NCBI GenBank assembly: GCA_002373375.1
Contig: DFLE01000043.1
Coordinates: 1 to 23,409 of the forward strand
Direction: 5' to 3'
DNA: 23,409 nt
Origin: Prevotellaceae bacterium UBA3627
Lineage (GTDB): Bacteria; Bacteroidota; Bacteroidia; Bacteroidales; Bacteroidaceae
Shown here: piece by piece, positions 14,484 through 22,278 of the stretch
How the letters are laid out: each line of letters begins with the position of its first letter
How positions within the stretch are numbered: the first letter of the stretch is position 1
Made by a program: the position numbers and the translations under genes
The notes under the pieces: model-generated
Database searches by the model: none
What the model was told of the DNA's origin: nothing
What the model saw: only the letters and a program-made list of their open reading frames with translations

Positions 14484-15932
14484 ATGACTATGAAAGTACG
14501 TAATATTATACTTGGAGCCCTGGTAACAGTTGTATCAGCTCCAGCAATGGCTCAGCAGACTGATGAAATACAGCAGCAGGTAGCTGCTATCATCAAGAGC
14601 GGTGCACCTGACGCTAATAAGCAGGTTGCAGCTATCGCAAAGCAGAATAAGAAGAATGTGGATGCGCTTGTCGGCATAGGCAAGGCTTATCTTACAGAGA
14701 AAGACTATGCCAATGCAAAGCTGTACGCTCAACAGGCAGCGGATCTCGTGGCAAACAAAAAGGCTCAGGCTACGGCAAGTCCGTTTGTGTTGTTAGGTAA
14801 TATCGCCGTTAGCGAGGATGATGGCGGTACAGCGGCAGCCCAGTTCCAGCAGGCAATCTACTTCGACCCGAAGAACCCTGATGGTTATCGTCGTTATGCC
14901 CAGATAATGAGCAAAACAGACCCCGTGGGTGCTGTTCAGACATTGGAGGCATTACGCAGTGAGCGTCCTGACTATCCTGTTGACCTTATCGCAGCAGAGA
15001 TTTATTCCGGTGCAGGTAAGATGTCAAAGGCCATAGAGTACTATGATAAGGTTAACCTCAGCGAGATGAAGGACTATCAGATTTCAGACTATGCGACAAA
15101 CCTCTTCCTCTCGAAGGATTATGACAAGTCACTCAAGGTTGCGACAGAGGGCCACAATAAATTCCCTCGCAATGCATCGTTCAACCGTTTGATGATGTTC
15201 AACTACACAGACAAGAAGGACTATGACAATGCTCTTCTTGCAGCAGACAAGCTTTTCAATGCTTCAGACTCTCTCAAGGCATCAGTATATGACTATACCT
15301 ATTATGCAAAGGCTTTGAAGTCTGCAGGAAAGTATCAGGAGGCTATCGCTGCCTATCAGAATCTGCAGGGCGTGAAGGACTGTGATGCTGCTACAAGTAT
15401 GGAGGCAGACAAGAGCATCTCTGACTGCTATAAGTCTCTCTCTGACTATGAGAAGGCAGGTCAGTATCTTGACAAGTATCTCAAGGCTCAGCCACAGAAG
15501 TCATTCTCTCTTGATGAGTTGCTCGTTATGCTCTATGCTGACCAGTTGGCTGATGAGAAGTCTGCTGCCGACGTAAAGAAGACTGCATACGAGAAGGCCG
15601 ATGCACTCTATGCTCAGCTTGTAAGCACATATCCTGACAACGCTGCATACGTAGCTATGAAGCGTGCACAGCTTCCATTCTCACTGCCTCTCTCTCAGGT
15701 AGAACAGCTGAAGCTTGCTGGTCCACACTACATCTCATTCACTGAGATTCTCGGTGCTAAGAGCGATCGTTCTGAAGGCGAGACAAAGATGCTGATCAAT
15801 GCATACAACGCCGCAATAGCTTACTATGCTCGCTGCATGGACGACCTTGCAAAGGCTAAGGAGGTTGCTGCCAAGCTCGTAGAACTTGATCCAAACAATG
15901 ATAATGCCAAGCTAGTGCTGGGAATGAAGTAA
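14484..15932 (+). CDS. Periplasmic TPR-repeat protein of the TonB operon
   Basis: The product is 482 residues with a signal peptide (KVRNIILGALVTVVSAPAMA, cleavage before QQT). Nearly all the rest is tetratricopeptide-like helices, e.g. VGIGKAYLTEKDYANAKLYA, AAAQFQQAIYFDPKNPDGY, GAGKMSKAIEYYDKV, KALKSAGKYQEAIAAYQNL and DLAKAKEVAAKLVELDPNN. Such repeats hold other proteins together; the partner is unknown. An ATG two codons later (14490) is an equally good start. It lies 237 bases after the PstS-like gene with no clear promoter between, and a strong terminator follows, so it is probably the last gene of the exbB operon. Codons are of the high-expression type. TonB, the PstS-like lipoprotein or ExbD are candidate partners by context only. 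Confidence 0.88.
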   Translation: MTMKVRNIILGALVTVVSAPAMAQQTDEIQQQVAAIIKSGAPDANKQVAAIAKQNKKNVDALVGIGKAYLTEKDYANAKLYAQQAADLVANKKAQATASPFVLLGNIAVSEDDGGTAAAQFQQAIYFDPKNPDGYRRYAQIMSKTDPVGAVQTLEALRSERPDYPVDLIAAEIYSGAGKMSKAIEYYDKVNLSEMKDYQISDYATNLFLSKDYDKSLKVATEGHNKFPRNASFNRLMMFNYTDKKDYDNALLAADKLFNASDSLKASVYDYTYYAKALKSAGKYQEAIAAYQNLQGVKDCDAATSMEADKSISDCYKSLSDYEKAGQYLDKYLKAQPQKSFSLDELLVMLYADQLADEKSAADVKKTAYEKADALYAQLVSTYPDNAAYVAMKRAQLPFSLPLSQVEQLKLAGPHYISFTEILGAKSDRSEGETKMLINAYNAAIAYYARCMDDLAKAKEVAAKLVELDPNNDNAKLVLGMK

Positions 15933-15965
15933 AGACTGGAAAAGAAATTAGACTAAATAGTAAAT

Positions 15966-16003
15966 AAAAGACAGCGGATATTGATGTGTATCCGCTGTCT
16001 TTT
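15966..16003 (+). terminator. Strong terminator closing the exbB-TPR operon
   Basis: A perfect 15-base-pair stem (AAAAGACAGCGGATA with its complement) around an eight-base loop, 34 bases after the stop. The right arm ends in TTTT followed by ATATTTG. Confidence 0.92.
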
Positions 16004-16020
16004 ATATTTGTGGGTGTATG

Positions 16021-16165
16021 GTGGTTGGTTAATGGGTTTGCTGTGTAGTTAGTGTGCTGTTATGGCTTAGTGGGTGGAATAGGTTTGCTGGGTGGTTAGT
16101 TATGCTGTTAAGGGGTTAATGGGTGGTTAATAGGCTTGTGGGTGGTTATAGGTATTGTGGGTTGT
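16021..16165. repeat. G/T-rich degenerate repeats between convergent genes
   Basis: Only six C occur in the 120 bases 16021-16140. Short words recur: GGGTGGTTA at 16090, 16121 and 16140; GGTTAATGGGT at 16027 and 16114; GGTTTGCTG at 16035 and 16082. There is no fixed period. No coding potential is seen on either strand. Confidence 0.75.
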
Positions 16166-16211
16166 CTTTGTGTTTTCCCACTATTAGGTGTGATATGATG
16201 AAAGGGGAGGT

Positions 16212-16242
16212 GAGAAGGTCATTTAAGTTTAATGACCTTCTC
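16212..16242 (-). terminator. Hairpin across the GH31 stop codon
   Basis: A perfect 12-base-pair stem (GAGAAGGTCATT with AATGACCTTCTC) around a seven-base loop. On the minus strand it contains the last codons and the TGA of the GH31 gene. No T run follows, so it may protect the 3' end or terminate weakly rather than act as a standard terminator. Confidence 0.6.
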
Positions 16243-19200
16243 CTTGCCGTTATACTTCACTGTGATGCCTTTAGCATCAGGGTTGAACTTCTGCGCGTTG
16301 TTCTTTGAACAATATACTATGGTGAAAGTGCGCTTTGTCAGCATGCCAGGGAAAGAACCTCGACGCTGGCCTATTGTAAGCGTCTTTGCTGCATCATCGT
16401 AGCATAACTGTATGTTGGCGTACCTGCCTGCCTCATATCCATAATTGGTGCCCTCGTCCTCATACAGGTTGAACTCTCCGTCGGCACCCTCATATATAAA
16501 CAGTCGGATGTTGTCAGCCTTCTTCTCCTGAGTATATTCCATCTTCGGTCCTACAGGAATGATGCTGCCACCCCTTACGAGCAGAGGTATGCTCTCATAC
16601 GGAGCGTCAAGAGTCTTTGTCTCTCCACCTGTGCGGCTCACCACGTTGCCAGAGAAAAGGTCATACCATGTCTGTCCCTTCGGCATATATACCTTGCGAC
16701 TGCGCTCTCCATACTTATATACGGGGTTGACCATAATAGCCGGTCCGAACATAAACTGATAAGCCACGTTAAGAGCCTCTGGGTCGTTGTTGAAATCCAT
16801 GACGAGTGGTCTCATTATGGTATAGTCATTAAAGTGAACCTCTGCAGCCAATGAGTATATGTATGGCATCAGCCTGTAACGCAACTCCAGGCATGCCTTG
16901 ATAGCCTCATACGCCTTGTGACCTTCTGGTGCGATGTTCCAAGGCTCACGCAGCGGGAACTGTCCGTGCGACCTGTACATTGGTGCGAACATACCCATCT
17001 CGTGCCACCTTACGTTAAGCTCACGCCATTCCTTCAAGTCCTCATTCTCTATGCCCTCCTTGTCAAACAGGCTTTGTGCCTTGGCATAACGGTTCTCCAC
17101 AGAGAAGCCGCCAATATCCTGACTCCAGTAAGGCACTCCTGATATAGAGAAGTTAAGTCCGGCGGTTATCTGCGCCTTCATGTCCTCCCAACGTGTGCCT
17201 ATATCTCCAGACCATGTGGCAGTAGAGTAGCGCTGTTCCGATGCGAAACCGTTGCGTGTAAGCAGGAACACACGCTTGTTCTCAGGTGAGAAAGAGTTAT
17301 TGTAACCATACTCATTCCATGATGTAGCCTCCTGCAGTCTCCTACTGTCATCTGCGGCTATGCCCTGTTTCTCTATGGCAGTCTCATACGCACGCTGTCC
17401 GTCATATATAGCCTCGGCATTCACTATAGAGTAAGCGTTGAAATACTCATCGCTTGAGCCGTATGCCGTAGGTCCGCACAACAGTTTGCGATACTCCATG
17501 TCCGTGCAGTCCCTCACGTTAGGCTCCGAGGCATCCATCCACCATGCATCCATGCCTATGGTACCCAGTTTCTCATACAGCTGTCTCCAGAATATGCGCC
17601 TTGCCTCCTTGTCATACGCATCATAGAAGGCATACTTATATCCTAACCAGTCATACAGGCTGTCCTTCACGCTCTGTTGGTAGATATACCCTTTGTCGTT
17701 CAGTTCCTTGTAGTTGTCCACCGTAAGGTAATACTTCGGCCAGCATGATATCATAATCTTGCCGTTCATGCCGTGTATAGAGTCAATCATAGCCTTAGGG
17801 TCAGAGAAGCGCTCAGGGTCAAAGGTAAATGCTCCCCATGAGTCTGGTACCCAGTAGTTCCAGTCCATTACGATGTTGTCGATAGGCAGATGTCTCTTTC
17901 TGAATCCCCTGAGTGCATCAAGAATCTCATCCTGAGTCTTATATCTCTCGCGGCTCTGCCAGTAGCCCAACAGCCACTCCGGCATTATCTGCGCCTTGCC
18001 AGTCAGTTTCCTGTAGCCGGCTATCACCTGGTCAACCGGACTGCCTCCAGCCAGTGTCTCCGTCGTCTTTGGTGTGGTTGTGGCAGTAATCACATAGTAA
18101 TCCAGCTGCTGCGCCATCTCGCTATACATGGATATGCGCTGTTGCTCCTCGTCGCTTACCGGCTCTAACGCGCGCAGTCCGCAGTAAGCCTCTCCGCCGT
18201 CAGGCTTCCATTCAATCCTTATCTTATACTCCTGTCCGGCATTCAGTGTCACTGCAAACTTACGCGCATTAGGATTCCATGCAGTGCGCCATATCTCCTG
18301 TGCGTCGCTTCCGCTGCCTGTAAGGTCCTCTGTATATACAGACTTGCCGTCAATAAAAATCTTTTGATATCCGCTGTAGTAATGAGAGAAACGGTATTCG
18401 CCGGTCATCTTAGGCGTGATGGTGCCTTCATATATCACCGTGGCCTTTGCCAGGTCATACTTAGGCAGGAACTTGGCAGACTTCAGGTTCTCAAAGTATA
18501 TGCTGTCCTCACGTCTTACCAGCGTCTCCAGTTGCGGTGCGCTGTACGTTCCCGTCAAAGCTCCCTCCACACCGTTCTTGTCCTTCAGCGTGAACACCCT
18601 GCCCAACTGTGAGTAGTCGTCAGGGTTGCCAAAACGGCTCAGTGAATAATTGTCGAACAGCACGCCGTATCCCTCGGAGCTGACGAAAAAAGGTATGCTC
18701 ACCTTCGTGTTATATTGAAACAACTCCTCGTTACGTCCCTTATAGTTCCACTCGTCCGCCTGATGCTGTCCCAATCCATACAGAGCCTCGCCATGGTGCA
18801 GGTTTTCAAACACCGTGCGTGTGCTCCATCCATAGTATGTCTCAGGTCTGCCGTCGGCGTGCGTCTGAGTGCAGGTATAGCGACGGAACCCTTTTCCGCC
18901 TCCCTGCACCTCTTTTATTATAGCCTTACCCTCATGGTCGGTAAACCATACCTCACCCGTGGCCTTCAATACATGTGCGTTGATAGCTGGTGTAGTGATG
19001 GTTACCATACCCTTGTCCTCCTTCACCTTGTAGTCGGTGTAAGCCTTCTGCGGCGTCACTATAAGGCTGGGACGGTCAGCAAAGTTCTCCTCTGCCGTGG
19101 CAGACACATGTATGATGTTGGCGTCAATCACCTCAATACGCACCAGTTTAGGAGCCGTTTCAAAGCCCCTCACCGCCGTAGTGCCGTTATTAACTTTAAC

Positions 19201-19290
19201 GGTTATGCCTTTCGTGGTCTGTGTATGTTCGGCATTGATATCTGCCGTTGCTAAGGTTACGAGTAACAGGGATAGGAAAATCTTTTTCAT
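16219..19290 (-). CDS. GH31 glycoside hydrolase with PA14 insert (alpha-xylosidase type)
   Basis: The product is 1023 residues with a signal peptide (MKKIFLSLLLVTLATADINA). An N-terminal beta-sandwich (about 25-235) is followed by a PA14-like insert (about 236-380: YEGTITPKMTGEYRFSHYYS, IFIDGKSVY). The GH31 TIM barrel follows, with PEWLLGYWQSRERY, the nucleophile Asp586 in WWMDASEPN and the acid/base Asp696 in ATWSGDIGTRWEDM. Then come C-terminal beta-domains. The PA14 insert and WMDASEPN resemble secreted alpha-xylosidases of Bacteroides xyloglucan loci, which release xylose from xyloglucan oligosaccharides. An alpha-glucosidase activity cannot be excluded. About 35-40 residues between DGQR and KRVFLLTR look like an insert. 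No SusC/D, GH5 or GH2 genes adjoin, so it is an orphan enzyme here. A -7 box lies 31-38 bases before the ATG. Confidence 0.9.
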   Translation of the reverse strand: MKKIFLSLLLVTLATADINAEHTQTTKGITVKVNNGTTAVRGFETAPKLVRIEVIDANIIHVSATAEENFADRPSLIVTPQKAYTDYKVKEDKGMVTITTPAINAHVLKATGEVWFTDHEGKAIIKEVQGGGKGFRRYTCTQTHADGRPETYYGWSTRTVFENLHHGEALYGLGQHQADEWNYKGRNEELFQYNTKVSIPFFVSSEGYGVLFDNYSLSRFGNPDDYSQLGRVFTLKDKNGVEGALTGTYSAPQLETLVRREDSIYFENLKSAKFLPKYDLAKATVIYEGTITPKMTGEYRFSHYYSGYQKIFIDGKSVYTEDLTGSGSDAQEIWRTAWNPNARKFAVTLNAGQEYKIRIEWKPDGGEAYCGLRALEPVSDEEQQRISMYSEMAQQLDYYVITATTTPKTTETLAGGSPVDQVIAGYRKLTGKAQIMPEWLLGYWQSRERYKTQDEILDALRGFRKRHLPIDNIVMDWNYWVPDSWGAFTFDPERFSDPKAMIDSIHGMNGKIMISCWPKYYLTVDNYKELNDKGYIYQQSVKDSLYDWLGYKYAFYDAYDKEARRIFWRQLYEKLGTIGMDAWWMDASEPNVRDCTDMEYRKLLCGPTAYGSSDEYFNAYSIVNAEAIYDGQRAYETAIEKQGIAADDSRRLQEATSWNEYGYNNSFSPENKRVFLLTRNGFASEQRYSTATWSGDIGTRWEDMKAQITAGLNFSISGVPYWSQDIGGFSVENRYAKAQSLFDKEGIENEDLKEWRELNVRWHEMGMFAPMYRSHGQFPLREPWNIAPEGHKAYEAIKACLELRYRLMPYIYSLAAEVHFNDYTIMRPLVMDFNNDPEALNVAYQFMFGPAIMVNPVYKYGERSRKVYMPKGQTWYDLFSGNVVSRTGGETKTLDAPYESIPLLVRGGSIIPVGPKMEYTQEKKADNIRLFIYEGADGEFNLYEDEGTNYGYEAGRYANIQLCYDDAAKTLTIGQRRGSFPGMLTKRTFTIVYCSKNNAQKFNPDAKGITVKYNGKEKVIKLK

Positions 19291-19320
19291 ATTGATTAGC
19301 TTAGTTTACTTTCACTACGG

Positions 19321-19328
19321 CAAAGTTA
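19321..19328 (-). promoter_or_regulatory. Promoter -7 box of the GH31 gene
   Basis: On the minus strand this reads TAACTTTG, a full TAnnTTTG box. The expected -33 position has no good TTTG. The leader would be about 24 bases. Confidence 0.6.
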
Positions 19329-19396
19329 TAACTTTTTTGTAGTTTCCAGTCCCTTAATTGTTTCAAAGAGTATAAAGTAATGTTTCCTGATGTCCG

Positions 19397-20953
19397 TCAG
19401 CGTGGCAACAAAAGTGTAGGGTTCAGGTCGTCGGTGACACTGCTCAGCCCGTTTTCGTCAGCCTGGTTGACATCAGAGAGGATTCCCCTCAGCATAGGCT
19501 CCAGATACATATTGTAAGCTATTGACAGCAGAAGCATTTTTGTGTCAGTCTCCTTCTCCGTCATGCCGATGTCAGTAAGTCGCTGGCGCAACATCTTCAG
19601 TGCTCCGCTTTTCAGTTCTTCCTGTAGTTCTGCGGAGCGTGGGTTATTTGCCTCGTTGCCCTCGGAGTGTATTAAGTAAGCCTCCAAGAGTTCCTTGCCT
19701 ATGTACTTCTTCAGCAGAGCAGTCAGTTCATTAGCGTTGTCGGGCAGCAGCTCAGGTGGCAGATTGTATTTCTCCAACATCCCGCGGTAACTGTCCACCC
19801 CGTCCCATACCTCGTTGACAGATGCCTCCAGTCCGCTGAATATATTGTCTTGCAGCATTTGCTTACTCTTTTGCTGTATATCGTCGATGCTTGCCGTGCT
19901 TGTTACATATTCCGTTTCAACCCTCCATTTTGTGAAGTTGTTGCTCGCCGTTATCATCCTGTAGGCATTGGGGTATGCTACGGTAGAGCTTGTGGCTATA
20001 TCCACCAGACTGTCAATCCTCCCGTCGTGTCTTGTGCGCAGCTGTGCCACGTCGTGCAGGTGCAGGTGCCCCGTCAGTGCAAGGTGTATGCCGTGAGCCA
20101 TCAGTTTCTCAGCCACCTCCTTGTGGTCTTCTATCAGGTAGTTACTCTGTATTGTCGGCTCTGCATCGTGATGCGGCACCATGTTGTGGTGTTGCACCAC
20201 CACCACCTGCTTGCCTTTCTCGCGAGCCTTGTCAGCCTGTTCGCACAACCATTCCAGCGTACTCTGGCGTATGCGTCCAGCTGTCAGGTTCATGTCGCAA
20301 TCGTCACCCTTCTCCTTATACTTGTTCTCGTCATACCTGTTGGTGTCTATGCATAGTAATACCAGACCCTCTAACGGTTCGGTGACGTAAGACAGAGATG
20401 TCGCATCGCGCTCTATGGCGTTGCCATAGCCGTAGTTACGGTAAATAGAGGTGAACGTCTCAGGCGAGGTGCGCTCAGCCGGTGATGTCTCGCTGCCGTC
20501 AAAATACTTGCCGTTAGGATTCTCTATGTCATGGTTTCCCGGCACCACCACCACGGGTATTCCCTCGTCGTATAACGGAGCCAGCAGGCTTGCCACCTTC
20601 TGGTGACTCAACAGCTCGCCGTCCTTTGTCAGGTCTCCCGGTATGATAAGCAGGTCGGGCCTTGCCTCCAGAGCCCTGTCCACCAGCGTCTGCAGCACCT
20701 CCTCGCTATACTCCAACAGTTTAGGGTCTCTCTTTTTATAGTTGTCAAAGGCCTCACCCCCTGATATCAGCAGTTCCTTCGCCATCACGTGGATGTCAGT
20801 TGCCAGCATTATGCGTTTCGCCCCCTCTTCTCTTTCCGGGTTAGGGTAGTCGGCTCCCGGCCATTTCCATGCCTCGGCGCTATCTTCGTTCGTGCATGCC
20901 GTCATCATCATCAGGCATGCCATAGCAGGAAGTAAAAATCTGGTTATATGCAT
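19397..20953 (-). CDS. Calcineurin-like metallophosphoesterase lipoprotein
   Basis: The product is 518 residues from the chosen start. It opens with a lipoprotein signal (MHITRFLLPAMACLMMMTA then Cys20), so the enzyme is anchored in an outer or periplasmic membrane face. All two-metal phosphoesterase motifs are present: TDIHVMAKE (Asp53, His55), PGDLTKDGE (Asp107), PGNHDIENP (Asn140, His141), VVQHHNMVPHH and GHLHLHD. The substrate is unknown; phosphodiesters, nucleotides or phospholipids are possible. The last 200 or so residues are helical and of no family I recognise. The frame is open upstream to an ATG at 21016, but that extension would be encoded by the terminator hairpin of the previous gene and would bury the lipobox, so 20953 is preferred. 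No promoter is clear between it and the beta-barrel gene, so readthrough may express it. Confidence 0.9.
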   Translation of the reverse strand: MHITRFLLPAMACLMMMTACTNEDSAEAWKWPGADYPNPEREEGAKRIMLATDIHVMAKELLISGGEAFDNYKKRDPKLLEYSEEVLQTLVDRALEARPDLLIIPGDLTKDGELLSHQKVASLLAPLYDEGIPVVVVPGNHDIENPNGKYFDGSETSPAERTSPETFTSIYRNYGYGNAIERDATSLSYVTEPLEGLVLLCIDTNRYDENKYKEKGDDCDMNLTAGRIRQSTLEWLCEQADKAREKGKQVVVVQHHNMVPHHDAEPTIQSNYLIEDHKEVAEKLMAHGIHLALTGHLHLHDVAQLRTRHDGRIDSLVDIATSSTVAYPNAYRMITASNNFTKWRVETEYVTSTASIDDIQQKSKQMLQDNIFSGLEASVNEVWDGVDSYRGMLEKYNLPPELLPDNANELTALLKKYIGKELLEAYLIHSEGNEANNPRSAELQEELKSGALKMLRQRLTDIGMTEKETDTKMLLLSIAYNMYLEPMLRGILSDVNQADENGLSSVTDDLNPTLLLPR

Positions 20954-20960
20954 AAGTCTT

Positions 20961-21003
20961 AAAGAAAAATAGGTATAGAGCATATCCCTATGCTCCATAC
21001 CTA
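20961..21003 (-). terminator. Terminator of the beta-barrel gene
   Basis: Arms 20970-20984 and 20989-21003 pair over 15 positions with one wobble and a four-base loop. On the minus strand the stem is followed by TTTTTCTTT. It lies 40 bases after the beta-barrel stop and only 8 bases before the ATG of the phosphoesterase, so it could act as an attenuator for that gene. Confidence 0.85.
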
Positions 21004-21042
21004 TAGTGATAAACAAATAATTAAACTAAGTCAAATTCTTTT

Positions 21043-21735
21043 TTAGAACTGGTAGTTGAAACCGAGTGACATATCGTCGCCGTCGATGTCAATGCCAAAA
21101 CGGTTGATAGAAGGCTTAACGCCTGCGTCAGAAGCCTCAGAGCCGAGGTTCAGCTTCGCAAACTGATAGCCGAGGTTACCAATCTTAGCCACAACCTGTG
21201 CGTTCTTGGTCACGTTGAAGATGATACCCGGGCGTATGCCAATCTCCAAAGCATTCACTGTAGGATCCTCATCAAGTATACGTACGATATTTCCCAAGTT
21301 CTTTGCCTTGATGTTGGTGTAAGCCACACCGCCCTCAAGGAAGAAGTCGAAGTTGCCGGCCTTGAGGAATGTGAAGCGTGCGTATGGAGCTACGCGGAAA
21401 GAGTTCAGCTTCACGTCAGTGAGGTCGCTGTTGCCCAGTACGTCCAAGACAGAGCCAACCGCAGTGTGAGCGAGAGAACGGAGGTCGTTAACGTCGAATG
21501 TGCCGAAAGAGGTGATACCCTGAGAGTAACCCACCTGCAGGCCTACTGCCCAGTTTTCATTGAGCTTGTAGCCCACCTCTGGCAAAATCTTGAAAGAGGT
21601 GCCGCTCTTGCTGTCGCCGTCACTGTAGACCTTCACGCTTGAGCTGGTGAAACCTATCTGACCACCAACATAAATCTGTGCTGATGCAGTCATTGCGAAT
21701 ACTGCCATTACAGCTGCTAATAATGTTTTTTTCAT
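21043..21735 (-). CDS. Small outer membrane beta-barrel protein (porin family)
   Basis: The product is 230 residues with a signal peptide (MKKTLLAAVMAVFAMTASA, cleavage before QIYVGG). Alternating strands follow, such as IYVGGQIGFTSSSVKVY, FKILPEVGYKLNENWAVGL, FRVAPYARFTFLKAGNFDFF and LEGGVAYTNIKAKNL. The protein ends in MSLGFNYQF with a terminal phenylalanine, as outer membrane barrels usually do. This fits the OmpX/OmpA-barrel-like 'porin family' or 'outer membrane beta-barrel' proteins of Bacteroidota. No OmpA peptidoglycan-binding domain is present. The function is unknown. Codon use (ATC, CGT rich) suggests high expression. It has its own promoter and terminator, and is divergent from the L31 gene. 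Confidence 0.88.
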   Translation of the reverse strand: MKKTLLAAVMAVFAMTASAQIYVGGQIGFTSSSVKVYSDGDSKSGTSFKILPEVGYKLNENWAVGLQVGYSQGITSFGTFDVNDLRSLAHTAVGSVLDVLGNSDLTDVKLNSFRVAPYARFTFLKAGNFDFFLEGGVAYTNIKAKNLGNIVRILDEDPTVNALEIGIRPGIIFNVTKNAQVVAKIGNLGYQFAKLNLGSEASDAGVKPSINRFGIDIDGDDMSLGFNYQF

Positions 21736-21777
21736 GTTTTTAATAATGTATTAATTAGTACTGAATGTTTATCAAGT

Positions 21778-21785
21778 CAAAGGTA
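21778..21785 (-). promoter_or_regulatory. Promoter -7 box of the beta-barrel gene
   Basis: On the minus strand this reads TACCTTTG, a full TAnnTTTG box, about 42 bases before the ATG. The -33 region is only A-rich, with no clear TTTG. Confidence 0.65.
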
Positions 21786-21856
21786 ATTCTTTTTTTTTAT
21801 TTTTTCAGTAGCTATTAACAAAAATTCAGTATTAGGGTAAAAAAAAGTAAAAAACC

Positions 21857-21887
21857 TTGCATATATGAATAAAAAGTAATACCTTTG
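21857..21887 (+). promoter_or_regulatory. Sigma-ABfr-type promoter of the L31 gene
   Basis: TTG at 21857-21859, a 20-base spacer and TACCTTTG at 21880-21887. The transcript should start near 21894, leaving a leader of about 57 bases before the ATG at 21951. Confidence 0.82.
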
Positions 21888-21915
21888 CACGGAAATTTAA
21901 TTATGAATGACAAAA

Positions 21916-21932
21916 CCGCCTATTTGCGGCGG
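21916..21932 (+). promoter_or_regulatory. Small hairpin in the L31 leader
   Basis: CCGCC pairs with GGCGG around TATTTGC, in the middle of the 57-base leader. Ribosomal protein leaders often hold autoregulatory structures, but this stem is short and the role is a guess. Confidence 0.4.
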
Positions 21933-21950
21933 CATAAAAACAAGACAACA

Positions 21951-22202
21951 ATGAAAAAAGACCTTCATCCGGAAAACTACCGTGCAGTGGTTTTCAAAGA
22001 CATGTCAAACGGCGACATGTTCCTCTCAAAGTCAACATGCAAGACTAACGACACAGTAGAATTCGAGGGCGAGACCTATCCAGTAGTAAAGATAGAAATC
22101 TCTAACACCTCTCACCCATTCTACACAGGTAAGAGCAAGCTTGTCGATACCGCAGGTCGCGTGGATCGCTTCCAGCAGCGTTACGGCAACATCAAGAAGT
22201 AA
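21951..22202 (+). CDS. rpmE2: 50S ribosomal protein L31 type B
   Basis: The product is an 83-residue protein of the large ribosomal subunit. MKKDLHPENYRAVVFKDMSN, VKIEISNTSHPFYTGKSKL and DTAGRVDRFQQRYG are the classic L31 sequence. It lacks the paired cysteines of the zinc-binding form (one Cys only), so it is type B, the zinc-independent form. The start at 21951 matches the family. An in-frame ATG at 21903 would add 16 mostly polar, basic residues (MNDKTAYLRRHKNKTT) and lies just 16 bases after the promoter box; I take that as leader. The gene is monocistronic with its own promoter and terminator. Confidence 0.96.
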   Translation: MKKDLHPENYRAVVFKDMSNGDMFLSKSTCKTNDTVEFEGETYPVVKIEISNTSHPFYTGKSKLVDTAGRVDRFQQRYGNIKK

Positions 22203-22239
22203 GCAACATCTTTTTACCGATATCGTGTTCAACGATAAT

Positions 22240-22276
22240 AACAGGCACTGGCTTTATTGTCAGTGCCTGTTTTTTA
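22240..22276 (+). terminator. Terminator after the L31 gene
   Basis: A perfect stem of at least 10 base pairs (ACAGGCACTG with CAGTGCCTGT) around a 10-base loop, followed by six T. Confidence 0.93.
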
Positions 22277-22278
22277 AT

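Noticed and set aside
20954..21016. Longer N-terminus of the phosphoesterase starting at 21016
   Set aside because: It would be encoded by the upstream gene's terminator and would place 21 residues before an otherwise perfect lipoprotein signal.
21885..21950. Longer L31 protein starting at 21885
   Set aside because: That start lies inside the promoter -7 box, and the family start is clearly MKKDLHPENYR at 21951.
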